From positions 496,001 to 560,000 of the forward strand of contig NZ_CP054856.1 in NCBI RefSeq assembly GCF_018417475.1: a DNA stretch of 64,000 nt. The letters are read 5' to 3'. The notes below the pieces were generated by a model, which saw only the letters and a program-made list of their open reading frames with translations, was not told where the DNA came from and made no database searches. This DNA comes from Novosphingobium decolorationis (GTDB lineage Bacteria > Pseudomonadota > Alphaproteobacteria > Sphingomonadales > Sphingomonadaceae). This document shows, in pieces, positions 9,658 to 17,939 of this stretch; position 1 is the first letter of the stretch; each line of letters begins with the position of its first letter. The translations under genes were made by a program, and so were the position numbers.

Positions 9658-9969
9658 TCAGGGAAGCAGGAGAACCTTTTCATCGGGACGGGCGACATTG
9701 AGATTGCTGCGCAGCAATTCGCCGGCAAGATCGGGATCAACGTGGTCCGGTGCGAGCAGGTTCACCCGGTTGCGCAAGCGGTCACGCTTGTCCTGCAAGT
9801 CGACAAGGCTCGTCCGGCGCTGTTCGAGCACGCGCTGGTTTTCCCCCCAGGCGAGCAGACCGCTCGGCCCGGCCACGGCAAAGGCACCCATGAGCAGAAG
9901 CGCCGCCACGGGCAGCCCCTGCACAAGTCGCTTTCGCACGATGGTGGTATCGCCCCGCATGGTCCTCAT
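9658..9969 (-). CDS. ftsB: septum formation initiator FtsB/DivIC family protein
   Basis: A small 103-residue bitopic protein. A short cationic N-terminus (DTTIVRKRL) is followed by a single membrane helix (VAALLLMGAFAVAGPSGLLAW) and a coiled-coil stretch rich in Gln, Arg and Leu (ENQRVLEQRRTSLVDLQDKR, continuing to LRNRVNLL). It ends with a short periplasmic tail. Size and architecture fit FtsB, which pairs with FtsL and FtsQ in the divisome. The position directly upstream of pdhA supports the call, as the same order occurs in related genomes (general knowledge). The start is uncertain: ATGs at 9969 and 9960 and a longer in-frame start at 10005 are all possible. Confidence 0.75.
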   Translation of the reverse strand: MRTMRGDTTIVRKRLVQGLPVAALLLMGAFAVAGPSGLLAWGENQRVLEQRRTSLVDLQDKRDRLRNRVNLLAPDHVDPDLAGELLRSNLNVARPDEKVLLLP

Positions 9970-10230
9970 GACTTCGATAGAATCACAACTGATTCGCCCT
10001 GACAAGCGCTAATTCTAGGCGATTCGCCCTTTTCGATACAGAGGCGCGCACATCAGTCCGTCCGATACCCGGAACGAATTGTGTCGATAAGTTGCAAGCC
10101 CCTGCAACGAGCCTCCTGAAACGCAGGCAAACGCGATTGGTTCCACGTCGAGACCGCCCCTTCGCGCCAGCCTTTTCCCAAGACTTTCCGCCACTTCCCA
10201 GCGAGGGCGCGGCACACCCTAAAGTCCGCT

Positions 10231-10260
10231 AATGCGAATCTCTTGCAAAACTCTTGCAAA
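10231..10260 (+). promoter_or_regulatory. candidate Fur-type operator, distal site, with CTCTTGCAAA direct repeat
   Basis: AATGCGAATCTCTTGCAAA (10231-10249) resembles the proteobacterial 19-bp Fur palindrome of the type AATGCGAATcATTCGCATT. CTCTTGCAAA is repeated at 10240-10249 and 10251-10260, eleven bases apart, about one helical turn. Placement ahead of an exbB-exbD-tonB-siderophore-receptor run supports iron control. Assigned by eye. Confidence 0.45.
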
Positions 10261-10271
10261 CCTTCGCAACC

Positions 10272-10290
10272 CATGCGAATGGTTCGCAAC
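10272..10290 (+). promoter_or_regulatory. candidate Fur-type operator, proximal site
   Basis: TGCGAA (10274-10279) and TTCGCA (10283-10288) form a perfect 6-3-6 inverted repeat, within CATGCGAATGGTTCGCAAC. This is closer to the Fur consensus than the distal site and lies 53 bases before the exbB start codon, where a bound repressor would block a promoter or early elongation. Confidence 0.6.
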
Positions 10291-10342
10291 AACATACAGC
10301 AGACATCTCCGGGCAACGCTCGGAACATCAGGGGGACATACG

Positions 10343-11110
10343 ATGATCACTGGCAAGAGGCTTGGGGTGCCTGCCATGATTGCTGCACTGCTCGCGACCA
10401 GCCCGGCCCATGCCGCGGCCATCGCCCTTCCCGAAAATCTCTCGGTCGGGGCCATGTTCTGGCAGGCCGACTGGCTCGTCAAAATCGTCATGATCGGCCT
10501 GGGTCTCGCCTCGCTCGCGACCTGGACGATCTTCGTCGCCAAGCTCATGGAGCTGCGCAAGGCCAACGCGGCCGAGAAGCAGGTCCACGACCAGCTCGTC
10601 TCGCTGCGCTCGCTGCGCGACGCCGCGCTCGACGGCAACCTTGCCTTCACCCCGCTGGTGCGCGAGGCGCTCGCCGAACTGCGCCTCTCCAGTGATGCGC
10701 TTTCCGATCCCGAAGGCATCAAGGAGCGTGTCGTCTCCCGCTTCCAGCGTCACGAAGCGCTGGTGACCCGGCGCATGACCCGCGGCGTCAACGTGCTCGC
10801 CACAATCGGGGCGACCGCGCCTTTCGTCGGCCTGTTCGGAACGGTCTGGGGTATCATGAACAGCTTCATCGGCATTGCCGAGAAGCAGACCACGAACCTC
10901 GCCGTTGTCGCGCCCGGCATCGCCGAGGCCCTGCTGGCGACCGCCATCGGCCTTGTCGCGGCGATCCCGGCCGTCGTCATCTACAACCACTTCGCGCGCC
11001 AGATCGCCGCGCACAAGGCACTCGTTTCCGACAGCGCGGCCGCCATCCTGCGCCTCGTCTCGCGCGACCTCAGCCGCGGGCAGCCGATCCCGCTCGCCAA
11101 GGAAGGCTGA
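10343..11110 (+). CDS. exbB: ExbB/TolQ-family proton channel protein of the TonB system
   Basis: A 255-residue protein. The ATG at 10343 follows a strong AGGGGGA, and the frame upstream looks non-coding. It starts with a cleavable-looking signal segment (VPAMIAALLATSPAHAAAIA), as in ExbB proteins with an N-terminal extension. Three membrane segments follow; the conserved block is TIGATAPFVGLFGTVWGIMN then VAPGIAEALLATAIGLVAAIPA, the MotA/TolQ/ExbB signature in TM2 and TM3. With ExbD and TonB it converts the proton gradient into force for outer-membrane receptors. The first gene of an exbB-exbD-tonB-receptor run behind Fur-like sites, so it is probably iron-regulated. Confidence 0.92.
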   Translation: MITGKRLGVPAMIAALLATSPAHAAAIALPENLSVGAMFWQADWLVKIVMIGLGLASLATWTIFVAKLMELRKANAAEKQVHDQLVSLRSLRDAALDGNLAFTPLVREALAELRLSSDALSDPEGIKERVVSRFQRHEALVTRRMTRGVNVLATIGATAPFVGLFGTVWGIMNSFIGIAEKQTTNLAVVAPGIAEALLATAIGLVAAIPAVVIYNHFARQIAAHKALVSDSAAAILRLVSRDLSRGQPIPLAKEG

Positions 11111-11116
11111 CGCGGG

Positions 11117-11542
11117 ATGGCGATCCAGCTCTCCGACGGCGGCGAGGACCTGCCGGTCAACCACGACATCAACGTGACGCCCTTCATCGACGTCATGCTG
11201 GTCCTGCTCATCATCTTCATGGTGGCCGCGCCGCTCGCGACCGTCGACGTCAAGGTCGACCTGCCGTCTTCGACCGCAGCGCCCGCACCCAAGCCCGAGG
11301 CTCCCGTCTACCTGACGTTGCGCCAGAGCGGCGAGATGCGCGTGGGCGAGACGGTGGTCTCTCCCGCAGCACTTGGCGAGGCGATCACCCGCGCCACTTC
11401 GGGGGACCGGGAACAGCGCGTGTTCCTGCGCGCGGACAAGAACGTGACCTACGAAGCGATCATGGACGCGATGAATGTCCTGCGCGCAGCGGGCTATCGC
11501 CATGTTGCCCTTGTTGGCGCGGAAATGGGCGCGGGAGCCTGA
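11117..11542 (+). CDS. exbD: ExbD/TolR-family protein of the TonB system
   Basis: A 141-residue protein with a short cytoplasmic N-terminus, one membrane helix and a periplasmic domain. The helix region INVTPFIDVMLVLLIIFMVA carries the invariant Asp of the proton pathway in FIDVML. The periplasmic part ends with the family pattern FLRADKNVTYEAIMDAMNVL and a Gly/Ala-rich tail. It lies six bases after exbB and two bases before tonB, a tight operon. It partners ExbB in energising TonB. Confidence 0.93.
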   Translation: MAIQLSDGGEDLPVNHDINVTPFIDVMLVLLIIFMVAAPLATVDVKVDLPSSTAAPAPKPEAPVYLTLRQSGEMRVGETVVSPAALGEAITRATSGDREQRVFLRADKNVTYEAIMDAMNVLRAAGYRHVALVGAEMGAGA

Positions 11543-11544
11543 CC

Positions 11545-12330
11545 ATGCGCAGCCCCGACCTCCTCGATCCGGGCGCGCGCCAGCGTTGGGCCGGGGCCAC
11601 CGGCATTGCCCTTGGGGGACATGCCCTGGCGCTTGGCGCAGTGCTCCTGTGGAGCCGCGACGCAGCGCCGCCCCCGCCCGAGCCCGTGGTCCTTGTCGAA
11701 TTGCCCGAAGGCGCCTCGGCCCCGGCGGCCTCGCAGGCTGACGCTGAAGCCGCCGCCACGCCCGAAACCACGCCGCAACCGCCTCAGCCGACGCAGGCCC
11801 AGCCCGCGCGCGCCGAGCCGATCCCGCCTCTGCAGACGGCCGATCCGGTGCCGAGCGAACCGCGCCCGATGCCGCGTCCCATGCCCGTCGCCCTTGCGCA
11901 AAGTGCGCCACTCGCGGCGCCTGAGCGAGCCGTCTCCGTGCCTGCCCCTGCCCCGCCGGCTCCCGCGCCGGCGAGCCGCAGCACGGGCAGTGGCAAGAGG
12001 GGCGATGGCCCGGGCACCAGCGCCAAGGCACGCAAGGCCCAGGCCGACTACTTCGCGATGATCGCCGCACATCTGCAGCGCAAGAAGAGCTATCCCACGG
12101 AAGCCAAGAAGGCGCGCCAGCAGGGCACCGTGACGGTGCGCTTCACCGTGGCGCGCGACGGATCGGTCAGCGCCGTCTCGATCAAGACCTCGAGCGGGCA
12201 CGACCTGCTTGATGGGGCGACGCTCGACCTCTTGCGCCGCGTGGCCCCGCTGCCGCGCATGCCGTCTTCCATGGAGCGCGACAGCGTCACGCTGGCGCTT
12301 CCGATTGATTACTCGCTGCGCACCGACTGA
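11545..12330 (+). CDS. tonB: TonB-family energy transducer
   Basis: A 261-residue protein with the three TonB regions. An N-terminal membrane anchor (IALGGHALALGAVLLWSRDA) is followed by a long Pro/Ala/Glu-rich spacer (about residues 40-150) that would span the periplasm. The C-terminal domain includes AHLQRKKSYPTEAKKARQQG, then VTVRFTVARDGSVSAVSI and the LLDGATLDLLRRVAPLP block of the TonB_C fold. The SYPTEAKKA motif contacts the TonB box of receptors. It is placed between exbD and a siderophore receptor, so this TonB probably serves mainly iron uptake, though it may drive other receptors in the window too. Confidence 0.9.
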   Translation: MRSPDLLDPGARQRWAGATGIALGGHALALGAVLLWSRDAAPPPPEPVVLVELPEGASAPAASQADAEAAATPETTPQPPQPTQAQPARAEPIPPLQTADPVPSEPRPMPRPMPVALAQSAPLAAPERAVSVPAPAPPAPAPASRSTGSGKRGDGPGTSAKARKAQADYFAMIAAHLQRKKSYPTEAKKARQQGTVTVRFTVARDGSVSAVSIKTSSGHDLLDGATLDLLRRVAPLPRMPSSMERDSVTLALPIDYSLRTD

Positions 12331-12383
12331 CCGGCGCGCCGCCACAATCCAGAACCGATCACATTCGTAATGAGGGAAGTTTC

Positions 12384-14735
12384 GTGAAAAAGAACTCCGG
12401 GGGAATCCTGCGTCCAACCAGCCTGCGCGCAACTGGCCTGCGTGCCTCGGGACTGCGCCGCTCGGGCACGGCCGCCCTGCTGGGCGTGACCGCCGCCACG
12501 TTCGCCGTGCCGGCCATCGCGCAGGAGGTCGAGGACGAGGAAGAGATCCAGCTCGAAACGCTGCAGATCGAGGACCGTGCGGCCGACGTCAATCCCTACA
12601 CCTCGCAGGGCGCGCCCTACAAGGCGCGCGTCTCGGCCGACCCGCGCCGCGTGAAGCCGCTCGCCGAAACCCCCGCCACCATCACCGTTGTCACCGAGAC
12701 GCAGATGGAGGAAGCGGGCACGACCGACCTCAAGGAAGTGCTGCGCCTGCAGCCGGGCGTTACCATCGGCACGGGTGAAAACGGCAACGCCTTCGGCGAC
12801 CGCTACATCATCCGCGGCGAGGAAGCGCGCAGCGACGTCTTCGTCGATGGCCTGCGCGATCCGGGCATGACCACGCGCGAGAGCTTCGCGGTCGATCAGG
12901 TCGAGATCACCAAGGGTCCCAGCGCGACCTTCGCCGGGCGCGGTGCCTCGGGCGGCGCGGTCAATGCGATCACCAAGTCGGCGAGCACCGACTACTCGTT
13001 CCACAAGGTGGACCTGGGCGTGGGTACCGACAGCTTCTGGCGCGGCACGCTCGACACCAACTGGGCGCTGGGCGAGAACGTCGCGGTCCGCGCCAACCTC
13101 CTCTACGCCAACCAGGACGTGCCCGACCGCGATCCCGCCTACCGCGAGCGCTGGGGCGCCGCTGTCTCGGGCCTCGTGCGGGTGAGCGAGGACGTGCGCG
13201 TCCAGCTCGACTACTACCACCTCACCGCCAAGGACCGCCCGGACCTGGGCGTCTACGTCGCGGCCAGCGATGCCGATGGCTACGGCGAGACCTTCGATGA
13301 CCTGCCCAGCTATGCGCAGGACGAGGACTTCCTGAAGTCCGACGTCGACACGGTCACGGGCCGCATCTTCATTACCCCGATGGACGGCTTCGAGATCGTC
13401 AACTCGACCCGCTATGGCGAGAGCCACAACGGCTACGTCGCGACCGGCGCGCGCGGGAACAGCACCGGCGGCTCGATCTCGCTCAGCACCCACCAGGGCT
13501 GGCAGGACGTGAGCTACTTCGTGAACCAGCTCAACGTGATCGGCCGCTTCGAGACGGCGGGCCTAGCCCACAACCTGATCGTGGGCAGCGAATATTCGGA
13601 TCACAAGGTCCGCAACGGCACCTATAGCACGACGGCCATGGGCACGCCCAATTGCGGCACCACCCGCCCCGGCTATTGCATCACCGATGAAAACGGCGAG
13701 CAGATCGTCGAGGACAGCGCGATCCGCAACCTCCTGCAGCGCGACATCACCAAGTCCAGCTGGGACTCCTTGTGGCACATGCGCACCTTGTCCTTCTACG
13801 CGATGGACACCGTGGATGTGACGCCCTGGCTTTCGCTCAACGGCGGCGTGCGCGCCGATGCCATCGACTTCGCGCTCTCCACCTACAGCGCGAGCAGCGA
13901 CGCGCGCACGGACTACTACATCAACGACACCTTGTGGAACGGCCATGCCGGGGTGAGCCTGAAGCCGATGGAAGAGCTCATGCTCTACTTCACCTGGTCG
14001 ACCGGCTCGAACGTCAACGGCGGCGAATCCGATCTTGGCGCCAACTGTGGCTATGGCGGCCTGTGCGTCGATCAGAACATCCCCCTTTCGGCCGGCAAGC
14101 CCGAGAGTTCGGAGTCCTTCGAAGTCGGCGCCAAGTGGGACCTGTTCGACGACCGCCTGCTGCTCACCGTGGCGGCCTTCCAGACCACCAAGGACGATGT
14201 CTACGAAACCGCCGGCCGGGGTAGCGACTACACCCCGAGCGGCTCGCTCAACACTGGCAAGACCCGCGTGAAGGGCCTCGAGATCGGCCTTGTCGGCAAC
14301 ATCACCAACCGCCTCTCGGCGCAGATCGGCGGCTCGATCATGGATGCCAAGGTGCTCGACAGCTACAGCGATGCCAACATCGGCCTGACGCTGGCGAACT
14401 TCGCGGACAACCAGGTGACGGGCCAGGTACGCTACCAGGCGACCGATGCCTTCGCCTTCGGTGTGACCGGCACCTACAAGAGCGCGATGTACGCAGGCCA
14501 GCCCGACGCGGCGGCAAGCTACAACGCGCAGATCGGCCGCTACACTTTCCGCGTGCCCTCCTCGACCGTGTTCGACGCCTTCGCCGAGTACAAGTTCAAC
14601 ACGAACTTCTCCGCGCGCATCAACGTCCAGAACATCGGCGACGAGGACTACTATACCGCCGCATACCGTTCGGGTGCCTTCCTCTACAAGGGGGACGAAC
14701 GCCGCGGGACGATTACCCTGACCGGCCGCTTCTGA
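12384..14735 (+). CDS. TonB-dependent siderophore receptor, catecholate type (Fiu-like)
   Basis: A 783-residue outer-membrane receptor with a GTG start at 12384 after GAGGGAAG. The signal peptide ends near VPAIAQEVEDEEE, and an acidic TonB-box region (EIQLETLQIEDRAADV) follows. The plug has the siderophore-receptor motifs PLAETPATITVVTETQM, LKEVLRLQPGVTIGTGENGN and RYIIRGEEARSDVFVDGLRD, closest to the Fiu/catecholate branch. The beta-barrel ends in an aromatic residue (LTGRF). The next gene is a PiuC-type dioxygenase, a frequent neighbour of Fiu-like receptors (general knowledge). Ligand choice is inferred from these similarities, not proven. Confidence 0.88.
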   Translation: MKKNSGGILRPTSLRATGLRASGLRRSGTAALLGVTAATFAVPAIAQEVEDEEEIQLETLQIEDRAADVNPYTSQGAPYKARVSADPRRVKPLAETPATITVVTETQMEEAGTTDLKEVLRLQPGVTIGTGENGNAFGDRYIIRGEEARSDVFVDGLRDPGMTTRESFAVDQVEITKGPSATFAGRGASGGAVNAITKSASTDYSFHKVDLGVGTDSFWRGTLDTNWALGENVAVRANLLYANQDVPDRDPAYRERWGAAVSGLVRVSEDVRVQLDYYHLTAKDRPDLGVYVAASDADGYGETFDDLPSYAQDEDFLKSDVDTVTGRIFITPMDGFEIVNSTRYGESHNGYVATGARGNSTGGSISLSTHQGWQDVSYFVNQLNVIGRFETAGLAHNLIVGSEYSDHKVRNGTYSTTAMGTPNCGTTRPGYCITDENGEQIVEDSAIRNLLQRDITKSSWDSLWHMRTLSFYAMDTVDVTPWLSLNGGVRADAIDFALSTYSASSDARTDYYINDTLWNGHAGVSLKPMEELMLYFTWSTGSNVNGGESDLGANCGYGGLCVDQNIPLSAGKPESSESFEVGAKWDLFDDRLLLTVAAFQTTKDDVYETAGRGSDYTPSGSLNTGKTRVKGLEIGLVGNITNRLSAQIGGSIMDAKVLDSYSDANIGLTLANFADNQVTGQVRYQATDAFAFGVTGTYKSAMYAGQPDAAASYNAQIGRYTFRVPSSTVFDAFAEYKFNTNFSARINVQNIGDEDYYTAAYRSGAFLYKGDERRGTITLTGRF

Positions 14736-14811
14736 TAGGCCATGGCGTGGCGGGCGTGCTCGGGCATGTCCGCCGCGCTGCATATCCTTTCTTGCCCGGA
14801 CACCACGACGC

Positions 14812-15495
14812 ATGCTGATTGTCATCGAGAACCTGCTCGGTCCCGACGAGGTCGCGGATCTGCGCGCGCGCCTCAACGAGGCGCGCTGGATCGACGGAAA
14901 CCAGACCGCGGGCACCCGCTCCATCGCGGTCAAGCAGAACCTCCAGGTCGACCGCGAGTGCCCGGTGGGCCACGAGCTTTCCAACATCCTCTTGCGGCGT
15001 CTCGGCGAAACCCCGCGCTTCGTCTCGGCCTCGCTGGCCGAGAAGATCTGGCCCCCGGTATTCAACGCCTACCAGGACGGCGGGCATTACGGCACCCATG
15101 TCGATTCCGCGCTGATGCGCGACAATGCGCGCGGCCTGACGCTGCGCAGTGATCTCTCCGCCACGATCTTCCTCTCCGATCCCGACAGCTATGAAGGTGG
15201 CGAACTGGTCATCGAGCAGGAGTACGGCGCGCAAGGCGTGAAGCTCGCGGCCGGTGACATGGTCCTCTACCCTTCCAGCAGCTTGCACCAGGTCACGCCC
15301 GTCACCTCGGGCCAGCGCCTCTGCGCGATCCTGTGGCTGCAAAGCGCGGTAGCCGACGCGGCCGAGCGGGCGCTGCTCTACGATCTCGACCAGTCCATCC
15401 AGGCCCTGTCGAGCGACCGGGCCGTCGATGATCCTGACGTCGACCGGCTGATCCACGTCTACCACAACCTCGTGCGCCGCTGGGCGCAGGTCTGA
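14812..15495 (+). CDS. piuC: Fe(II)/2-oxoglutarate-dependent dioxygenase, PiuC/PKHD type
   Basis: A 227-residue protein starting MLIVIENLLGPDEVADLRAR, the usual N-terminus of PiuC-type PKHD hydroxylases. The iron ligands are visible as HVD (His96, Asp98) and a distal His159 in SSSLHQVTPV, and Arg169 in SGQRL would bind 2-oxoglutarate. The conserved FNAYQDGGHYGTHVDSA and YEGGELVIE blocks are present. It sits 76 bases after the siderophore receptor on the same strand. PiuC proteins are often found with Fiu-like receptors and catecholate or beta-lactam-siderophore uptake. The true substrate is unknown. Confidence 0.88.
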   Translation: MLIVIENLLGPDEVADLRARLNEARWIDGNQTAGTRSIAVKQNLQVDRECPVGHELSNILLRRLGETPRFVSASLAEKIWPPVFNAYQDGGHYGTHVDSALMRDNARGLTLRSDLSATIFLSDPDSYEGGELVIEQEYGAQGVKLAAGDMVLYPSSSLHQVTPVTSGQRLCAILWLQSAVADAAERALLYDLDQSIQALSSDRAVDDPDVDRLIHVYHNLVRRWAQV

Positions 15496-15500
15496 GAGCG

Positions 15501-16085
15501 ATGAAGCGCGCGCGCCTCTCGCTCCTGGTCAGCCTGGCGCTGGCCATTCCCGGCCTGCTCATGGTCTGGGACCTGCTCGCGAACGCGGCCTGGCCGATGG
15601 ACCTGCTGGCACCCAGCGGGGAGCTTGCCGTGCGCCTGATGGTCCTGGCGATGCTGCCCGGCCCGCTTGTCGAACTGGTCGGGACCAACCGCTTTCTCAA
15701 GGGATGGCTGCCGATCCGCCGTAACCTCGGCGTCGCAGCCTCCGGTTACGGCCTGCTGCACCTTGCCTTCTACGTCATCGACATGACGCCCGCGGGCATT
15801 GTCTCCGAACTTGGCCTCCCCGGCATCTGGACAGGCTGGCTTGCGCTGGCTCTCCTCATGGTCCCCGCCTCGATCAGTTTCAACACGGCTGTTCGCTGGC
15901 TCGGCCGCCGCTGGAAGACGCTGCAGCGCCTCGTCTACCCTGCCCTTCTCCTGGCCCTTGCACACTGGTTGCTGCTGGGCTGGAGTTCCACCCCCGCCCT
16001 CGTCCACGTCGCCCCGCTCGTCCTCGTCTGGGCCGCCCGCGCGTGGAAACGCCATCGCATCCGCAAGGGAGCCTTCACCGCATGA
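15501..16085 (+). CDS. ferric-reductase-like transmembrane protein (MsrQ/YedZ-type fold)
   Basis: A 194-residue protein with about six membrane helices. Possible heme-ligand histidines are His87 (SGYGLLHLAFYVIDM), His155 (LLALAHWLLLGW) and His169 (ALVHVAPLVLVWAA). Size and layout fit the ferric-reductase-like domain family that includes MsrQ. It starts five bases after piuC, and its stop overlaps the start of the next gene. No MsrP partner or cytoplasmic flavin domain is present here, so a role moving electrons for iron reduction is suggested by context rather than shown. Confidence 0.75.
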   Translation: MKRARLSLLVSLALAIPGLLMVWDLLANAAWPMDLLAPSGELAVRLMVLAMLPGPLVELVGTNRFLKGWLPIRRNLGVAASGYGLLHLAFYVIDMTPAGIVSELGLPGIWTGWLALALLMVPASISFNTAVRWLGRRWKTLQRLVYPALLLALAHWLLLGWSSTPALVHVAPLVLVWAARAWKRHRIRKGAFTA

Positions 16086-16402
16086 CCCGCCTGTTCACCT
16101 CGCTCGCCTGCGCGGGCCTCGCCCTCTCGGCCCTTGGCCTTTCCGCCCCGGCCCTCGCCGATGGTGATGTCGCCTGCAAGGCCGGTCCCGAGGCCAATTG
16201 GAAGCCCATCGAAAAGCTCAAGAAGAAGATCTGGCAGGAAGGCTGGACGCTTCTCAAGATGCAGGTCGAGGGCGACTGCTACGAGGTATATGCCCGCAAC
16301 AACGCAGGCCAGGTGCTCGAAGCGTTCTACCACCCGGTGACGCTGGAGAAGCTCGTCGTCTATCGTCGGGGCACCGAGATCTACCGCAAGAAGGGCTTCT
16401 AA
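16082..16402 (+). CDS. small secreted PepSY-like protein
   Basis: A 106-residue protein from ATG 16082, overlapping the previous stop by four bases (ATGA). The N-terminus MTRLFTSLACAGLALSALGL is a signal peptide with a likely cut after APALADG. The mature part resembles the PepSY-like fold: WKPIEKLKKKIWQEGWTLLK, then CYEVYARNNAGQVLEAFYHP. The overlap with a ferric-reductase-like gene suggests a periplasmic partner for it; PepSY and ferric-reductase proteins often travel together (general knowledge). Its stop overlaps the stop of the opposing outer-membrane-factor gene at 16399-16402. Confidence 0.75.
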   Translation: MTRLFTSLACAGLALSALGLSAPALADGDVACKAGPEANWKPIEKLKKKIWQEGWTLLKMQVEGDCYEVYARNNAGQVLEAFYHPVTLEKLVVYRRGTEIYRKKGF

Positions 16403-17916
16403 GGGGCACCCTCTCCCCCTGCTGGATCGCCCGGCGGCACATTGCCCACCGCCTTGTTGACCGCAATGAAGCGGGTGCGCAGGTTGCCCTCGCTTTGGGC
16501 AAGCTCGCGCTGTGCACCCAGCACGGCGCGGCGCGCATCAAGCAGCGGCAGGTAGCTGACGTTGCCCGCCGCATAGTTCGCCTGCACCAGATCACGCCGC
16601 CGCTCGGCGCCGGCAAGGCGCGCGGCCAGTTCATCGCGGCGGCTGCGCTCGGCGCCATAGCCATTGAGCGCGTCATCGATTTCCTGCCAGGCGCTCAGCA
16701 CCGTCTGCTGGAAGCGCACCGCGGCCTCGCGCTGCTCGATCCGGCGCAGCGCGACAACTCGGCGGCGGCGCCCGCCATCGAAGAGCGGCAGGTTGAGGCT
16801 CGGCCCCACCGACCAGGTGCGACTGCCCCAGTCGAACAGGTTTTCACTGCGATAGGACTCCAGGCTGAAGCCTCCCCCCAGGCGAATGCTGGGATAGAGG
16901 TCGGCCACGGCAACCCCGATCTCGGCCGTGGCCGCATGGAGCTGCGCGCCCGCCGCGCGCACATCGGGCCGCCCCAGCGCCACCTCGGACGGGAGCCCCA
17001 GCCCCAGATCCGGATCACTCGGCACCCCCGTACCGGCAGGCGGATCGAGAAGGTCCTGCAATCCCCCCGGGCGCTCTCCGGTCAGGACCGCCAGCGCGTT
17101 GATGAGCGCAGCCTCCTGCGCGCGGAGCGGGGCAAGAGTGGCCTGCGCACCGGCGCGCGCCATCGTTTCGCCTTCGAGCACCGCGTGCCCGTCGAGCCCG
17201 GCTCGAACCCGCGCGCCGACGATCTCCTCACGCTCTGTCAGGATGTCCCGGTCCTCTTGCGCCAAGGCCAGTTGGCGCTGCACACTGCGCAGTTCGACAT
17301 AGCTGCGCGCGACCTCGCTCGCCACCGTCAGGCGCGCCTGCTCGAGCGTCGCGGCCTGCCCTTCCACGCGGGCATCGGCGACCTCCAGCGAACGGCGCAC
17401 CTTGCCCCACAGGTCCGGCTCCCACCCGGCATCGAAACCGCCCTGGAAGAGCGTGAAGGGATTGGCGAGGAAGCGCGCCATCTGGTCGCGCTCGGCCTCA
17501 CTGCCGATCACGTCGAACAGGCGGGTCGAGGCGCCGTTCTCGCTCAACCGCTGGCGCGTGAGCGAACCCGACAGGTTGACCTGGGGCAGCCCCGCCGCCT
17601 TCGCTCCGCCGCGCTGCACCCGTGCGGCTGCAAAATGGAGCGCAGCGCTCGCAATATCCGGGTTCGCCACCAGGGCGCGCGCCTCCAGATCGTTCAGCAC
17701 CGGATCGCCCCAGAGCGTCCACCAGTCGGCGGGCAGCGCCGCACCATCCGTCGAAGTGGTGTGCAGCGTACCATCGCCCGAGCGCCAACTGTGCCAATCA
17801 GCCGGGGCCTCCAACGACGGCGCTGCATAGTCCGGCCCCACCGTGCAGGCCCCCAGCGTGAGGGCGAGGAGCAGGGGCGAAGCCGTCGTTCGTGCACGCG
17901 AAGAATGGTGGGTCAT
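16399..17916 (-). CDS. outer-membrane efflux lipoprotein (TolC/NodT family)
   Basis: A 505-residue protein from ATG 17916, which places a lipoprotein signal at the very N-terminus with lipobox LTLGAC (Cys24). An upstream ATG at 17967 would overlap the previous gene and spoil the signal. Two repeats of the outer-membrane-efflux fold are visible by their helical motifs (ATLEQARLTVASEVARSYVE and PSIRLGGGFSLESYRSENLF). It is the last gene of the ABC efflux operon and provides the exit duct. Its stop overlaps the opposing PepSY-like gene by four bases. Confidence 0.9.
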   Translation of the reverse strand: MTHHSSRARTTASPLLLALTLGACTVGPDYAAPSLEAPADWHSWRSGDGTLHTTSTDGAALPADWWTLWGDPVLNDLEARALVANPDIASAALHFAAARVQRGGAKAAGLPQVNLSGSLTRQRLSENGASTRLFDVIGSEAERDQMARFLANPFTLFQGGFDAGWEPDLWGKVRRSLEVADARVEGQAATLEQARLTVASEVARSYVELRSVQRQLALAQEDRDILTEREEIVGARVRAGLDGHAVLEGETMARAGAQATLAPLRAQEAALINALAVLTGERPGGLQDLLDPPAGTGVPSDPDLGLGLPSEVALGRPDVRAAGAQLHAATAEIGVAVADLYPSIRLGGGFSLESYRSENLFDWGSRTWSVGPSLNLPLFDGGRRRRVVALRRIEQREAAVRFQQTVLSAWQEIDDALNGYGAERSRRDELAARLAGAERRRDLVQANYAAGNVSYLPLLDARRAVLGAQRELAQSEGNLRTRFIAVNKAVGNVPPGDPAGGEGAP

Positions 17917-17939
17917 GCAGCGTCTCGCAGGTTCGAGGT

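Larger units (their letters stand above)
9970..10342. other. intergenic region between ftsB and exbB
   Basis: About 370 bases separate the divergent ftsB and exbB genes. The part nearest exbB holds two Fur-like palindromic elements and a pair of direct repeats listed separately. The part nearest ftsB contains no ORF I can support; short reading frames here lack ribosome sites and family resemblance. Both promoters must lie within this stretch, but I cannot place -35/-10 elements confidently. Confidence 0.5.

Noticed and set aside
10240..10260. CTCTTGCAAA direct repeat as a CRISPR-like or mobile-element end
   Set aside because: Only two short copies exist, with no spacers, no cas genes and no transposase; regulator binding is the simpler explanation.
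10015..10328. Short minus-strand frames in the exbB upstream region
   Set aside because: No ribosome site or family resemblance; they cover the Fur-like sites.
13563..15065. Minus-strand frame opposite the siderophore receptor and piuC
   Set aside because: It crosses the boundary between two well-supported plus-strand genes and has shadow-like composition.
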